Of a stretch of 38,672 bases of DNA, positions 7,981-17,027 are shown in pieces; position 1 is the first letter of the stretch, and each line of letters starts with the position of its first letter. The notes beneath the pieces were generated by a model. That model was given only the letters and a program-made list of their open reading frames with translations. It did no database searches and had not been told where the DNA came from. Source of the stretch: DATCRE01 sp964235605 (GTDB taxonomy: Bacteria > Bacteroidota > Bacteroidia > Cytophagales > Cyclobacteriaceae). The position numbers were made by a program, and so were the translations under genes. The stretch covers positions 1 through 38,672 of the forward strand of contig CAXSCR010000044.1 of NCBI GenBank assembly GCA_964235605.1, read 5' to 3'.

Positions 7981-9636
7981 ATGTTCCCGAATAACAACCC
8001 CACAGAAACTATCGCCTGGCGAAAATTAGAAATCGACTTTCAACTTTTGCAGGCAACTCATATGCTTGAGCTATTTGATGAAGATGCTAAGCGTTTTGAA
8101 AATTATCATATTAAGTTTGAAGATATTCTAGTAGATTTTTCAAAAAACATCATTAATAAACCAGTCTTCGATCACCTTATTGAATTGGCTAATGAAGTTG
8201 AATTGAAAACGGCTATTGATGCCATGTCTAGAGGCGAAAAGATTAACAGTACGGAAAAAAGATCGGTGCTTCATACTGCACTTCGTAACAGATCCAATAC
8301 ACCTGTACTAGTAGATGGTGTTGATGTGATGCCTGAAGTGAACAAGGTGTTAGACCAAGTGAAACAATTTTCGCAAAGCGTAATTAGTGGAAGTTGGAAA
8401 GGCTATTCCGGAAAAGCGATTACGGATATCGTTAATATAGGTATTGGCGGATCTGATTTAGGTCCATATATGGTTACCGAAGCACTTCGCCCGTACTGGA
8501 CTACCATTAAACCTCACTTTGTTTCAAATGTAGATGGCACGCACATAGCCGAAACAGTAAAGAGACTAGACCCGGAAACAACACTGTTTATTATTGCCTC
8601 TAAGACCTTCACTACACAAGAAACGATGACGAATGCCGAATCGTCACGCACTTGGTTCTTAGATAAAACAGGAGGAAAGGGAGAAGTCTCTAAACATTTT
8701 GTCGCTGTGTCTACTAACCAATCAGAGGTTATAAAATTTGGCATAGCATCAGAAAATATGTTCACCTTTTGGGATTGGGTTGGTGGGCGTTATTCGCTTT
8801 GGTCATCCATTGGTTTATCGATTTGCTGTTCCATCGGCTATGATAACTTCATTCAATTTCTCGAAGGTGCTCATGCCATGGATAAGCATTTCCATGACGA
8901 GCCGTTTGAAAAAAATATTCCAGTAATTTTAGCCCTCTTGGGAATCTGGTATAATAACTTCTTTGGTGCCGCTTCAGAAGCCATACTTCCTTATGATCAA
9001 TCCCTACATCGGTTCGCGGCGTACTTCCAGCAGGGCAATATGGAAAGCAATGGAAAATCAACAGACCGGGAAGGAAATCCTGTAACCTATCAAACCGGAC
9101 CAATCATTTGGGGTGAACCGGGTACCAATGGACAGCACGCATTCTACCAACTTATTCACCAAGGCACTAAGTTGATACCATGCGATTTTATTGCTCCTGC
9201 AATCAGTCAAAACCCCATCGGTGATCATCACACTAAGTTGCTTTCAAATTATTTCGCGCAGACCGAAGCGCTTATGAGTGGCAAAGCAATGCCGGAAGTT
9301 GTCGCTGAGCTTACACAAGCCGGTATGAGCAAAGAAGAGATTGCTTTCCATGCCCCTTTCCGCGTTTTTGAAGGAAATAGGCCAAGCAATAGCATTTTAT
9401 TTAGGCTTCTGACGCCACGTACACTAGGAGTGCTTATTGCCATGTATGAACACAAGATTTATGTGCAAGGTGTGATTTGGAATATCTATAGTTTTGACCA
9501 ATGGGGTGTTGAGTTAGGGAAGGTTTTAGCCAAGAAAATTCTGCCTGAATTGAATTCTGCCGAAGAAATCACTTCTCATGATGCTTCTACAAACGGCTTA
9601 ATTAACTATTTCAAACGATTGAAGTCTAATAGATAA
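7981..9636 (+). CDS. pgi: Glucose-6-phosphate isomerase
   Basis: This cytoplasmic glycolytic enzyme interconverts glucose-6-phosphate and fructose-6-phosphate. It has 551 residues from the ATG at 7981; an in-frame TTG nine bases upstream is less likely. Family signatures are visible: IGIGGSDLGPYMVTEAL for phosphate binding, ASKTFTTQETMTNA, the catalytic-Glu region VGGRYSLWSSIGL, the His-containing QGNMESNGKS segment, and near the C-terminus the GVIWNIYSFDQWGVELGK block with the conserved Gln and Lys. Length and motifs match the long (bacterial/eukaryotic) PGI type. It heads a same-strand group with pfkA and a ROK sugar kinase, although pfkA has its own promoter 45 nt downstream. Confidence 0.97.
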   Translation: MFPNNNPTETIAWRKLEIDFQLLQATHMLELFDEDAKRFENYHIKFEDILVDFSKNIINKPVFDHLIELANEVELKTAIDAMSRGEKINSTEKRSVLHTALRNRSNTPVLVDGVDVMPEVNKVLDQVKQFSQSVISGSWKGYSGKAITDIVNIGIGGSDLGPYMVTEALRPYWTTIKPHFVSNVDGTHIAETVKRLDPETTLFIIASKTFTTQETMTNAESSRTWFLDKTGGKGEVSKHFVAVSTNQSEVIKFGIASENMFTFWDWVGGRYSLWSSIGLSICCSIGYDNFIQFLEGAHAMDKHFHDEPFEKNIPVILALLGIWYNNFFGAASEAILPYDQSLHRFAAYFQQGNMESNGKSTDREGNPVTYQTGPIIWGEPGTNGQHAFYQLIHQGTKLIPCDFIAPAISQNPIGDHHTKLLSNYFAQTEALMSGKAMPEVVAELTQAGMSKEEIAFHAPFRVFEGNRPSNSILFRLLTPRTLGVLIAMYEHKIYVQGVIWNIYSFDQWGVELGKVLAKKILPELNSAEEITSHDASTNGLINYFKRLKSNR

Positions 9637-9644
9637 ATTAGATG

Positions 9645-9675
9645 ATTGGAAAGTACGTTTCGTCTCTTATTTTTG
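9645..9675 (+). promoter_or_regulatory. Promoter of pfkA
   Basis: ATTG (9645-9648), 19 nt, TATTTTTG (9668-9675) matches the Bacteroidota consensus with a perfect -7 element. The pfkA ATG is at 9694, giving a leader of about 12 nt. The promoter lies directly after the pgi stop, so pfkA can be expressed apart from pgi. Confidence 0.7.
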
Positions 9676-9693
9676 ACGGATTTTTAATTTTAA

Positions 9694-10677
9694 ATGAATA
9701 GCAAAATTCAAAAGATTGGCGTCTTCACATCAGGAGGAGATGCCCCGGGAATGAACGCAGCCATACGTGCTGTAGTTCGTGCGTGTACCTATTACAAAAA
9801 AGATGTGTATGGTATTATGCGTGGTTACGAAGGTATGATTGACGGCGACATGGTAAAACTCGGCGCACGTTCGGTTGGTAATATAATTCAGCGTGGCGGC
9901 ACTATCTTGAAATCCGCAAGGAGCAAAGCATTCAGAACACCGGAAGGTAGAAAAATAGCTTTTGAAAAATTAACCAAAGAAGGTATCAATGCCCTTATTG
10001 CTATTGGAGGTGATGGTACGTTTACGGGCCTTCATAAATTCTATGAAGAATACAAAGTGCCTTCAATATGCATTCCCGGTACAATTGATAATGATCTTGC
10101 AGGAACGGATTATACTATCGGTTACGACACAGCAACGAATACCGCTGTTGAGGCCATTGATAGAATCAGAGATACGGCATTGTCTCATAACCGTCTTTTC
10201 TTTATCGAGGTGATGGGGCGTAACTCAGGGTATATAGCCATTAATAGTGGTATTGCAGGTGGTGCGGTTTCCATGATTATACCAGAAGAAGAAACCACAT
10301 TCGATGAGTTTTATGCCATGTTAGAAGAAGGCGCTAAAACTAATAAGAAGTCAAGTTTAGTTGTAGTTGCAGAAGGCTCCAGAATAGGAGGTGCAAATGA
10401 GCTGGCCAAAAAAGTAGCCGAGCGTTCAGATTACTTTGATATTAAGGTGACTATACTGGGACATTTACTACGTGGAGGCTCCCCAACTTACTTTGACCGT
10501 GTGTTAGCGAGCAAAATGGGAGTAGCCGCAGTTGAAGGTCTAATCGCTGGAAAGAATGATGTAATGGTTGGGATTAAAGACAACAAGATCGTTTATAACG
10601 ACTTTGATACAATCATGACCCAGCATCATGCTATTGATAGTGAATCATTACGTATTGCGAAAATCCTTTCTATATAA
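9694..10677 (+). CDS. pfkA: ATP-dependent 6-phosphofructokinase
   Basis: This enzyme phosphorylates fructose-6-phosphate to fructose-1,6-bisphosphate in the cytoplasm. It has 327 residues, the usual bacterial PfkA length. It shows GVFTSGGDAPGMNAAIRAVV for nucleotide binding, GGDGTFTG with Gly (not Asp) after GGD as in ATP-type rather than PPi-type enzymes, the catalytic PGTIDNDLAGTDYTIGYDTA loop, and EVMGRNSGYIA for substrate binding. It sits between pgi and the ROK kinase, 36 nt upstream of the latter, probably in one transcript with it. Confidence 0.97.
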   Translation: MNSKIQKIGVFTSGGDAPGMNAAIRAVVRACTYYKKDVYGIMRGYEGMIDGDMVKLGARSVGNIIQRGGTILKSARSKAFRTPEGRKIAFEKLTKEGINALIAIGGDGTFTGLHKFYEEYKVPSICIPGTIDNDLAGTDYTIGYDTATNTAVEAIDRIRDTALSHNRLFFIEVMGRNSGYIAINSGIAGGAVSMIIPEEETTFDEFYAMLEEGAKTNKKSSLVVVAEGSRIGGANELAKKVAERSDYFDIKVTILGHLLRGGSPTYFDRVLASKMGVAAVEGLIAGKNDVMVGIKDNKIVYNDFDTIMTQHHAIDSESLRIAKILSI

Positions 10678-10713
10678 TTTATATCTATTTCTAAATAACA
10701 ACCTATTTAAGAA

Positions 10714-11697
10714 ATGCGAGAGCTAACTGTGGGCATTGACATTGGAGGCACCAATACAAAATACGGCATTGTAGACAAAGATGGAACGGTAGTCTACCAA
10801 GGAAGTATTTCAACAACTCAATATGAAGAGTTTAACGATTACTTCGACAGTATGGCAAACGCCATAAGAAATGCCATCAGTTCCCTTGATGGCAATAACA
10901 AAGTTCTCGGCATAGGTGTAGGCGCCGCCAATGGAAACTACTATACGGGTACCATTGAGCGAGCAACCAACTTGCGTTGGAAAGGTGTTATTCCGCTAGC
11001 AGAACTGCTTACTAAGCAATTCCAAATTCCCGCTATCATTACCAATGATGCTAATGCGGCGGCAGTTGGGGAAATGATTTATGGCGCTGCGAAAGGCATG
11101 AAGGATTTCATTGTGATCACGTTAGGCACTGGCTTAGGCAGTGGTTTTGTTTGCAATGGCCATCTATTAAATGGCAAGCACGGCATCGCGGGAGAAGTTG
11201 GTCATACTTCAGTTAACCCTGCAGGTCGCTTTTGTAACTGTGGTAAACGGGGTTGTCTTGAGACCTATGTTTCTGCAACAGGTATTAAGAGAACCGTATA
11301 TAAGTTACTAGCTGACCATCTCGAACCAAGTGAATTAAGAGGTATTAGCTTTGACAATCTATCAACCAAAATGATTACAGAATCAGCGGTAAGAGGTGAT
11401 CTTGTGGCACTTGCTGCTTTTGAATATACAGGTCGTATTCTAGGTATGAAACTAGCGGAAACTGCAGTACACACCGACCCCGAAGCTATCTTTCTATTCG
11501 GTGGACTTTCATTAGCTGGTGACTTAATATTTAAACCTACCATAAAACATATGGAGGCTAATCTTATGCCTGTGTTCCGTGGTAAAATAAAAGTTCTCCC
11601 GTCTGAACTACAAAATCAGGCAGCACCAATATTGGGAGCAAGTAGTTTAGTGTGGAATTACTTGGACAATAAAAATGAAGGAAATTATAACATCTAA
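10714..11697 (+). CDS. ROK-family sugar kinase, probable glucokinase
   Basis: This 327-residue protein probably makes glucose-6-phosphate from glucose and ATP. The N-terminal phosphate-binding loop VGIDIGGTNTKYGIVD, the catalytic Asp in TNDANAAAVGE, the GTGLGSGFV segment, and the ROK zinc motif (GHTSVNPAGRFCNCGKRGCLE, one His and three Cys) are all visible. ROK enzymes also phosphorylate fructose, mannose or N-acetylhexosamines; the glucose assignment is inferred from the neighbouring pgi and pfkA. It is followed by a strong hairpin terminator. Confidence 0.88.
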   Translation: MRELTVGIDIGGTNTKYGIVDKDGTVVYQGSISTTQYEEFNDYFDSMANAIRNAISSLDGNNKVLGIGVGAANGNYYTGTIERATNLRWKGVIPLAELLTKQFQIPAIITNDANAAAVGEMIYGAAKGMKDFIVITLGTGLGSGFVCNGHLLNGKHGIAGEVGHTSVNPAGRFCNCGKRGCLETYVSATGIKRTVYKLLADHLEPSELRGISFDNLSTKMITESAVRGDLVALAAFEYTGRILGMKLAETAVHTDPEAIFLFGGLSLAGDLIFKPTIKHMEANLMPVFRGKIKVLPSELQNQAAPILGASSLVWNYLDNKNEGNYNI

Positions 11698-11718
11698 GGA
11701 GTAACCGATGCATTGCAA

Positions 11719-11754
11719 AAATAGCTGATGAATTATCCTCAGCTATTTATTTTA
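11719..11754 (+). terminator. Terminator after the pgi-pfkA-ROK group
   Basis: A perfect 10-bp inverted repeat, AAATAGCTGA / TCAGCTATTT (11719-11728 and 11739-11748), has a 10-nt loop and is followed by ATTTTAAG, 22 nt after the ROK stop codon. Confidence 0.75.
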
Positions 11755-11764
11755 AGTCGAGTGA

Positions 11765-11781
11765 AGCAAGCTTTGCTTGCT
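11765..11781. repeat. Short hairpin AGCAAGC-TTT-GCTTGCT
   Basis: A perfect 7-bp inverted repeat with a 3-nt loop lies 9 nt beyond the stop of the convergent TPR gene. It has no U-tract of its own. It may protect the 3' end of the TPR mRNA or assist the neighbouring terminator. Confidence 0.45.
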
Positions 11782-11789
11782 AAACAATA

Positions 11790-12977
11790 TTACTTATCAG
11801 CACCTAGTTCTTTTAAAAGCTTTGATACACGCGCAGATTTAGCATCTTCACCTAAGAAATAATAAATAACATTCAATTTATCTAAAACATCTACATCAGA
11901 AGGCTTAAGTTTCTCAGCCTTTTCCCAATAAGGTAAAGCAACTTGATACTTAGTTACTAATAATTTATCCAAGTCTGCCTTTTTCTTCTTATCAGCAGCA
12001 GAAATGCCTAAGTTTTTCATCTCAGCTCTAATTTTGTCCGCATCTATATAATAAACTTGTGCTAAATAATATTGAGCATCGAAATAGTTAGCATCAATTT
12101 TCAATGCATCTTCAAAATTTTTCTTCGCAAGATCAAACATCTCAAGTTTAGAATTAACATAGCCTAAGTAGAAGTGAAATATTTTATTACTAGGATCTTT
12201 TGCTACTGCACTCTCTAATCCCGTTTTAGCCTCTGCCACCCTATCAAGGTCAATTAGAATCCCTATTTCTACTTTTGGAAATTCTGAATTATTAGGGAAC
12301 GCTTCTTTGGCTTTACGCGCTGTTTCAAGAGCTTTAAGTTTATCTTCTTTTGCTGTACTATAAATATTAATCATAGAAGAATATGCATCTGGTGATTTAC
12401 CACCTTTATCAATATACCCTTGGAAATTGGCTATTGCCTTATCATAATTCTCCATTGAATTTGCAGCAAATCCCGCATAAAAATAAGCCGTTGTATCATT
12501 TGAAATCACTGCTTGCGTTTTTTCGAAATTAGTTAAAGCTTCTTCAAGCTTATCTTCTTGATATTGTGCAGCACCTTTATTTAAATAATAGTTTGCTAAC
12601 GCAAGTAATTGTGTTGACTTTAGAATTGGGAGAATATTATTAGGTTCATTAATAAAATATTCCACATCCTTTTTACCTAACTCATCTGCTTTTTTAAACG
12701 ATTCTACTGCGGTTTTAAAAGGCTCTTGCGCGAGTGCTTTGTATGTAGCATTTGAGGTTGTATCAAGTGCCGCATATATGAGACCACGGTAATACCAAGT
12801 TTTACCATCATCTTTGGTTTTCTCATAAGTTGTAGCAAGGTCAATCATTGTTTTTGCCTCATCAAGTTTCCCTTCCTGGAAAGACTTAAGGGCTTTACTC
12901 AGATTAGGTTTTACTGCCTTTTGTCCGTATGCAAGAACGGAGGCGAACATTAAAACCAAAAGTGTTATTCTTCTCAT
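11790..12977 (-). CDS. Secreted/periplasmic tetratricopeptide-repeat protein
   Basis: This 395-residue protein has a signal peptide (MRRITLLVLMFASVLAYGQ) and tandem TPR units throughout, for example ALTNFEKTQAVISNDTTAYF, YDKAIANFQGYIDKGG, LDLAKKNFEDALKID-like and ALPYWEKAEKLKPSDVDV. TPR arrays mediate protein-protein contacts. It begins 21 nt after the gyrA stop on the same strand, so the two are very probably cotranscribed; the functional meaning of that pairing is unclear. It carries no sorting domain and no lipobox, so a soluble periplasmic location is inferred. Confidence 0.85.
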   Translation of the reverse strand: MRRITLLVLMFASVLAYGQKAVKPNLSKALKSFQEGKLDEAKTMIDLATTYEKTKDDGKTWYYRGLIYAALDTTSNATYKALAQEPFKTAVESFKKADELGKKDVEYFINEPNNILPILKSTQLLALANYYLNKGAAQYQEDKLEEALTNFEKTQAVISNDTTAYFYAGFAANSMENYDKAIANFQGYIDKGGKSPDAYSSMINIYSTAKEDKLKALETARKAKEAFPNNSEFPKVEIGILIDLDRVAEAKTGLESAVAKDPSNKIFHFYLGYVNSKLEMFDLAKKNFEDALKIDANYFDAQYYLAQVYYIDADKIRAEMKNLGISAADKKKKADLDKLLVTKYQVALPYWEKAEKLKPSDVDVLDKLNVIYYFLGEDAKSARVSKLLKELGADK

Positions 12978-12998
12978 TTCAATAAAAGTTTATGGTAA

Positions 12999-15587
12999 TT
13001 ATAAATTGTTAGTAGGTTCGTCGTTTTCAGGTGCTTCAGGTTCGTCGTTTCTAGGCTTTTCAGATTCTTGGTTTAAAGGTTCTTCAGATGCTGCTTCTAT
13101 TATTTGATCTATTTGTTGATCTTCTATGTTTTGTATTTTTTCAACCGATGAAATATGATCATCATCATTTAATTTAATCAGCCTTACACCTTGAGTTGCT
13201 CTACCCATAACCCTAAGCTCGCTTACCTTTATTCTAATTGTTATACCAGACCTGTTAATGATCATCAATTCATCGTCATCGCCGACCTGCTTGATGGCAA
13301 CTAGCTTGCCAGTTTTATCAGTTGTGTTAATTGTTTTAATTCCCTTACCACCTCTTTTCGTGATACGGTAATCATCAATAGAAGACCTTTTACCATATCC
13401 ATTCTCTGACACAACCAGTAGGTTAGCATCAGGTCTGTTTATACAAACCATGCCAATTACCTTATCGGTCGGGGAGTCAAGCGTTACACCTCTTACGCCT
13501 GCAGCTGTTCTGCCCATTGGTCTAACATCTGATTCGTTAAAATGAACGGCCTTACCTTCACTCTTAGCAATCACAATATGATTACTACCATTGGTAAGCG
13601 ATGCATTAAGAAGTCTATCGCCTTCATGAATACTGATGGAGTTAATGCCGCCTTGACGTGGCCTTGAGTAAGCCTCAAGTGATGTCTTTTTGATTACACC
13701 CTTTTCTGTACAAAGAATTACAAAGTTGTTATTGATATATTCTTCATCTTGAAGATTCTTAACGGTAATGATTGCTCTTACGTTATCTCCTGGCTCTATG
13801 TTGATTAGGTTCTGAACCGCCCTTCCCTTAGAAACTTTATTGCCTTCTGGGATTTCATATGCTTTTTTCCAATAAACTTTACCCATGTCAGTGAAGATCA
13901 AAAGGTAATTATGGGCTTGGGCTATGAATAAATGTTCGGTAAAGTCATCTTCTTTTGTTGACACACCACGTGAACCAACGCCACCTCTTCCCTGTGTTCT
14001 ATATTCAGAAAGCAATGTTCGTTTGATATATCCCTGATTCGATATGGTGATTACCATATCTTCATTAGGGATCATGTCTTCCATGGTAATATCATCTTCG
14101 CTATGAACAATTTGAGTTCTGCGATTATCACCGTATCGCTCTCTTAGTTCTGCTAATTCATCTTTAATGATCTGCATTCTTACAGATTCATTAGCTAATA
14201 TTTCATTCAGGCGATCGATAAGCGCCTTAACTTCATTGTACTCTTGCTGAATTTTATCACGTTCTAAACCAGTAAGACGTTGCAAACGCATTTCTAGAAT
14301 AGCTTTGGACTGTATTTCAGAAAGTCCAAACCTTGTTATCAATCCGGTCTTAGCTGCTTCTGGATCTTTTGAATTTCTGATAAGGGATATAACTTCATCA
14401 AGATTATCCAGCGCAATTAAATAACCCTCTAAAATGTGGGCCCTTTTTTCAGCTTCGGCTAGTTCAAATTTTGTTCTTCGTACTACTACCTCATGACGGT
14501 GCTCAACAAAGTACTTAATCATATCTTTTAGATTAAGCGTTTGTGGTCTTCCCTTCACCAGCGCAACGTTGTTTACTCCGAAAGATGATTGTAGCTGCGT
14601 GTACTTGTATAAGTTATTCAGTACAATATTCGCAATGGCATCTTTCTTTAAATCGTATACAATTCGGTAACCATCACGGTCAGACTCATCACGAATATCA
14701 GATATGCCTTCTATTTTTTTCTCATTGATTAACGCGGCCGTTTTTTCGATCATCATGGCCTTATTCACCATATACGGAATTTCGGTAACGATAATTTGAT
14801 CCCTGCCTTTCTCAGAAGTAATAATCTCTGCTTTAGAGCGAACTACAATACGACCTCGACCTGTACGGAATGCTTCATGAACGCCCGTGTAGCCATAGAT
14901 GATTGCGCCTGTTGGGAAATCAGGAGCTATGATAAATTTCATTAACTCGTCGATGGTGATTTCTCTATTGTCGATATAGGCTATAATACCATCAATCACC
15001 TCGCGCAAATTATGTGGTGCCATGTTGGTAGCCATCCCGACAGCAATGCCTGAAGAACCGTTCACCAAAAGGTTAGGCATCTTACCTGGAAGTACAGTAG
15101 GTTCTGTTAATGAATCATCAAAGTTGGGTTGAAAATCAACCGTATCTTTGTTGATGTCGGCGAGCAATTCTTCAGCAATTCTGCGAAGTCTTGCTTCTGT
15201 ATATCGCATAGCGGCTGGTGAATCTCCATCGATGGAACCAAAGTTTCCCTGGCCATCAACAAGCGTATACCTTAGCGACCAATCTTGGGCCATACGCACC
15301 ATGGTATCATAAACGGAAGCATCTCCATGGGGATGATACTTACCCAAAACTTCCCCTACAATTCTAGCTGATTTTTTGTGTGGTTTATTATAACTAACAC
15401 CTAAGTCCTGCATACCATAGAGTACGCGTCGGTGTACAGGTTTTAAACCATCTCTAACATCGGGAAGGGCACGTGATACGATTACTGACATCGAGTAATC
15501 GATGTAAGCGCCCCTCATTTCGTCTTCAATATTGATTGGAATAATGCTTTGTCGGCCTGGGGTCAGGCTACCTGTTTCTTCTGCCAT
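12999..15587 (-). CDS. gyrA: DNA gyrase subunit A
   Basis: The A subunit of type II topoisomerase (A2B2 with GyrB) breaks and rejoins DNA to introduce negative supercoils. The 862 residues comprise a winged-helix/tower N-terminal half with catalytic Tyr129 (AAMRYTEARL) and a C-terminal six-bladed beta-pinwheel. The GyrA-box needed for supercoiling is recognisable near 560 (YRTQGRGGVGSRG), which favours GyrA over ParC. The quinolone-determining stretch reads HPHGDASVYD: residue 90 is Ala, where E. coli has Ser83, and Asp94 is retained. The C-terminus ends in an acidic, repetitive tail (ESEKPRNDEPEAPENDEP). A hairpin lies 15 nt before the start codon. Confidence 0.97.
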   Translation of the reverse strand: MAEETGSLTPGRQSIIPINIEDEMRGAYIDYSMSVIVSRALPDVRDGLKPVHRRVLYGMQDLGVSYNKPHKKSARIVGEVLGKYHPHGDASVYDTMVRMAQDWSLRYTLVDGQGNFGSIDGDSPAAMRYTEARLRRIAEELLADINKDTVDFQPNFDDSLTEPTVLPGKMPNLLVNGSSGIAVGMATNMAPHNLREVIDGIIAYIDNREITIDELMKFIIAPDFPTGAIIYGYTGVHEAFRTGRGRIVVRSKAEIITSEKGRDQIIVTEIPYMVNKAMMIEKTAALINEKKIEGISDIRDESDRDGYRIVYDLKKDAIANIVLNNLYKYTQLQSSFGVNNVALVKGRPQTLNLKDMIKYFVEHRHEVVVRRTKFELAEAEKRAHILEGYLIALDNLDEVISLIRNSKDPEAAKTGLITRFGLSEIQSKAILEMRLQRLTGLERDKIQQEYNEVKALIDRLNEILANESVRMQIIKDELAELRERYGDNRRTQIVHSEDDITMEDMIPNEDMVITISNQGYIKRTLLSEYRTQGRGGVGSRGVSTKEDDFTEHLFIAQAHNYLLIFTDMGKVYWKKAYEIPEGNKVSKGRAVQNLINIEPGDNVRAIITVKNLQDEEYINNNFVILCTEKGVIKKTSLEAYSRPRQGGINSISIHEGDRLLNASLTNGSNHIVIAKSEGKAVHFNESDVRPMGRTAAGVRGVTLDSPTDKVIGMVCINRPDANLLVVSENGYGKRSSIDDYRITKRGGKGIKTINTTDKTGKLVAIKQVGDDDELMIINRSGITIRIKVSELRVMGRATQGVRLIKLNDDDHISSVEKIQNIEDQQIDQIIEAASEEPLNQESEKPRNDEPEAPENDEPTNNL

Positions 15588-15601
15588 TTAGATTGAGTTT
15601 C

Positions 15602-15623
15602 AAAGCTGAGTTCAGCTTTTTTT
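15602..15623. repeat. Inverted repeat in the gyrA leader
   Basis: AAAGCTGA-GT-TCAGCTTT (15602-15619) is a perfect 8-bp inverted repeat whose T-run (15617-15623) lies on the plus strand. It sits 15 nt upstream of the gyrA ATG. No plus-strand gene would end here, so it is either a leader hairpin in gyrA mRNA, an operator, or the end of the upstream minus-strand transcript. Confidence 0.5.
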
Positions 15624-15731
15624 AATGGTGTGCAAGATAGCAAAAGTTTAAAGTTTAAGGCCCAATTGATGAAGTAATATTGTAGCCGAATAACTAAAAT
15701 TTTGAACTACCAAATAAAAGTCTTGTACCGA

Positions 15732-16772
15732 CTAGTATGGATTCAATTTCTTCTTGTTGTTCCCTTTGTATTTTAAAATGACAGGATAATTTTCGCCGTA
15801 GTGGGGATTCTGTTTTTTGTAGATGGGGTGTCGTCTGCTTCTATACTCTTTGTTGCCATGTGCGTGGTTCTTCTGGGCATGGCAATCATCTAAAGGGCAT
15901 TTGCGTAATTCAGGAAAACGATAAGTAACACCAACATTAATATAAAACGCATTGAAGTGATGCTTAATAACTGGGGCATCGGGCACGTTTAGCTTAAAAG
16001 TCTTGATTTCGAAGGACGGTCTCACAAATGCGCGGAAGTATTCAGAAAGTTCACGCTCCACAGCTACGCCCAGGTTGACATATATACCGCGTTTAATTAT
16101 GCCATTATTAAAATTCTTCCCTAGTTTATAACCCCCAATATTTACGTCTGCTACGAGTACATAATTCTCATAGCGGTAAACCTTACCCCCTATCATTCCG
16201 AAATAATGCTTTAACCATAAACTAGATTTCTGTGAGGAAAAGCCACTGATCTTATCAGCATGTGTAAGGGGTTTAAAGGTACCAATATGCATGTATTCGA
16301 TTGAATATCCGCCACCAATCCGGTAACGGTTAAATTCATAATGAATCGTCGCCTTTAATGGTATACTGAAAGCTTTAGCCTTAAATCCGATTGTTGAAGT
16401 GTCTGAATTGATAACATATGAAGCGCCGTCAGGTTGAGGGGTAGAAGTTACACGTTGGGAGTCATTAAACCAATTACTGTAAGTGGCTGCAATGCTATCC
16501 GTTTTAAATATAACGGGCATTGAATCCCTGTTTTGGATGATGCCGTAGCCGTCTAATTTGTGCTTGAGCGTAGAACTTCCATAACCTGTGCTTAATCCAA
16601 TATTTATTCTTGATAAAATGCCCCGTTTTCCTTTATGGCGTTTGATGTAGAATTTATCCAACGGAACGGTCGCATCGCTCTCGTTTTCGTATTGCGCATA
16701 GCCATCGGTTAAGCCAACTAGGCTAACCAAAAAAATAATGATGAAAAAATGCCGACTGAGAATCTTAAACAT
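15732..16772 (-). CDS. Outer-membrane beta-barrel protein with Cys/His-containing basic C-terminal tail
   Basis: The start is set at the ATG at 16772 (346 residues), which gives a signal peptide MFKILSRHFFIIIFLVSLVG ending DGYAQ; ATGs at 16790 and 16811 and a TTG at 16850 would precede it with non-signal sequence. The mature part alternates polar and aromatic residues as in 8- to 12-stranded barrels (GGGYSIEYMHIG, AFYINVGVTYRF) and the barrel ends near residue 285. A tail of about 60 residues follows: a Cys/His cluster CPLDDCHAQKNHAHGNKEYR, then a basic run ending NNKKKLNPY. From memory, similar CP-x3-C...H-x-HG tails occur on other Bacteroidota envelope proteins, but no function is known to me. 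It stands alone, downstream of rpe. Confidence 0.65.
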   Translation of the reverse strand: MFKILSRHFFIIIFLVSLVGLTDGYAQYENESDATVPLDKFYIKRHKGKRGILSRINIGLSTGYGSSTLKHKLDGYGIIQNRDSMPVIFKTDSIAATYSNWFNDSQRVTSTPQPDGASYVINSDTSTIGFKAKAFSIPLKATIHYEFNRYRIGGGYSIEYMHIGTFKPLTHADKISGFSSQKSSLWLKHYFGMIGGKVYRYENYVLVADVNIGGYKLGKNFNNGIIKRGIYVNLGVAVERELSEYFRAFVRPSFEIKTFKLNVPDAPVIKHHFNAFYINVGVTYRFPELRKCPLDDCHAQKNHAHGNKEYRSRRHPIYKKQNPHYGENYPVILKYKGNNKKKLNPY

Positions 16773-17027
16773 TAACTGGATATCAATCATTTGCTTTAAT
16801 AAGCAATTCATAATCGGGTTATTGAAGCTAAGATAATGAAAAACATCCAACCATCCTATGTCACCCGTCTAGGCGAACAGGGAATCGCTTTTAAGTTTTT
16901 AATATCAAATTAATAGCTGCTGGCTTTGAGCTGCTAGTTTGATCTTTTAAAGTTTTATGCAGGTGGGCAGGAAATCTTTTTATCCACAGTTAGTAAAAAT
17001 GACTCTTAATCCACTATCATTTAAAAG

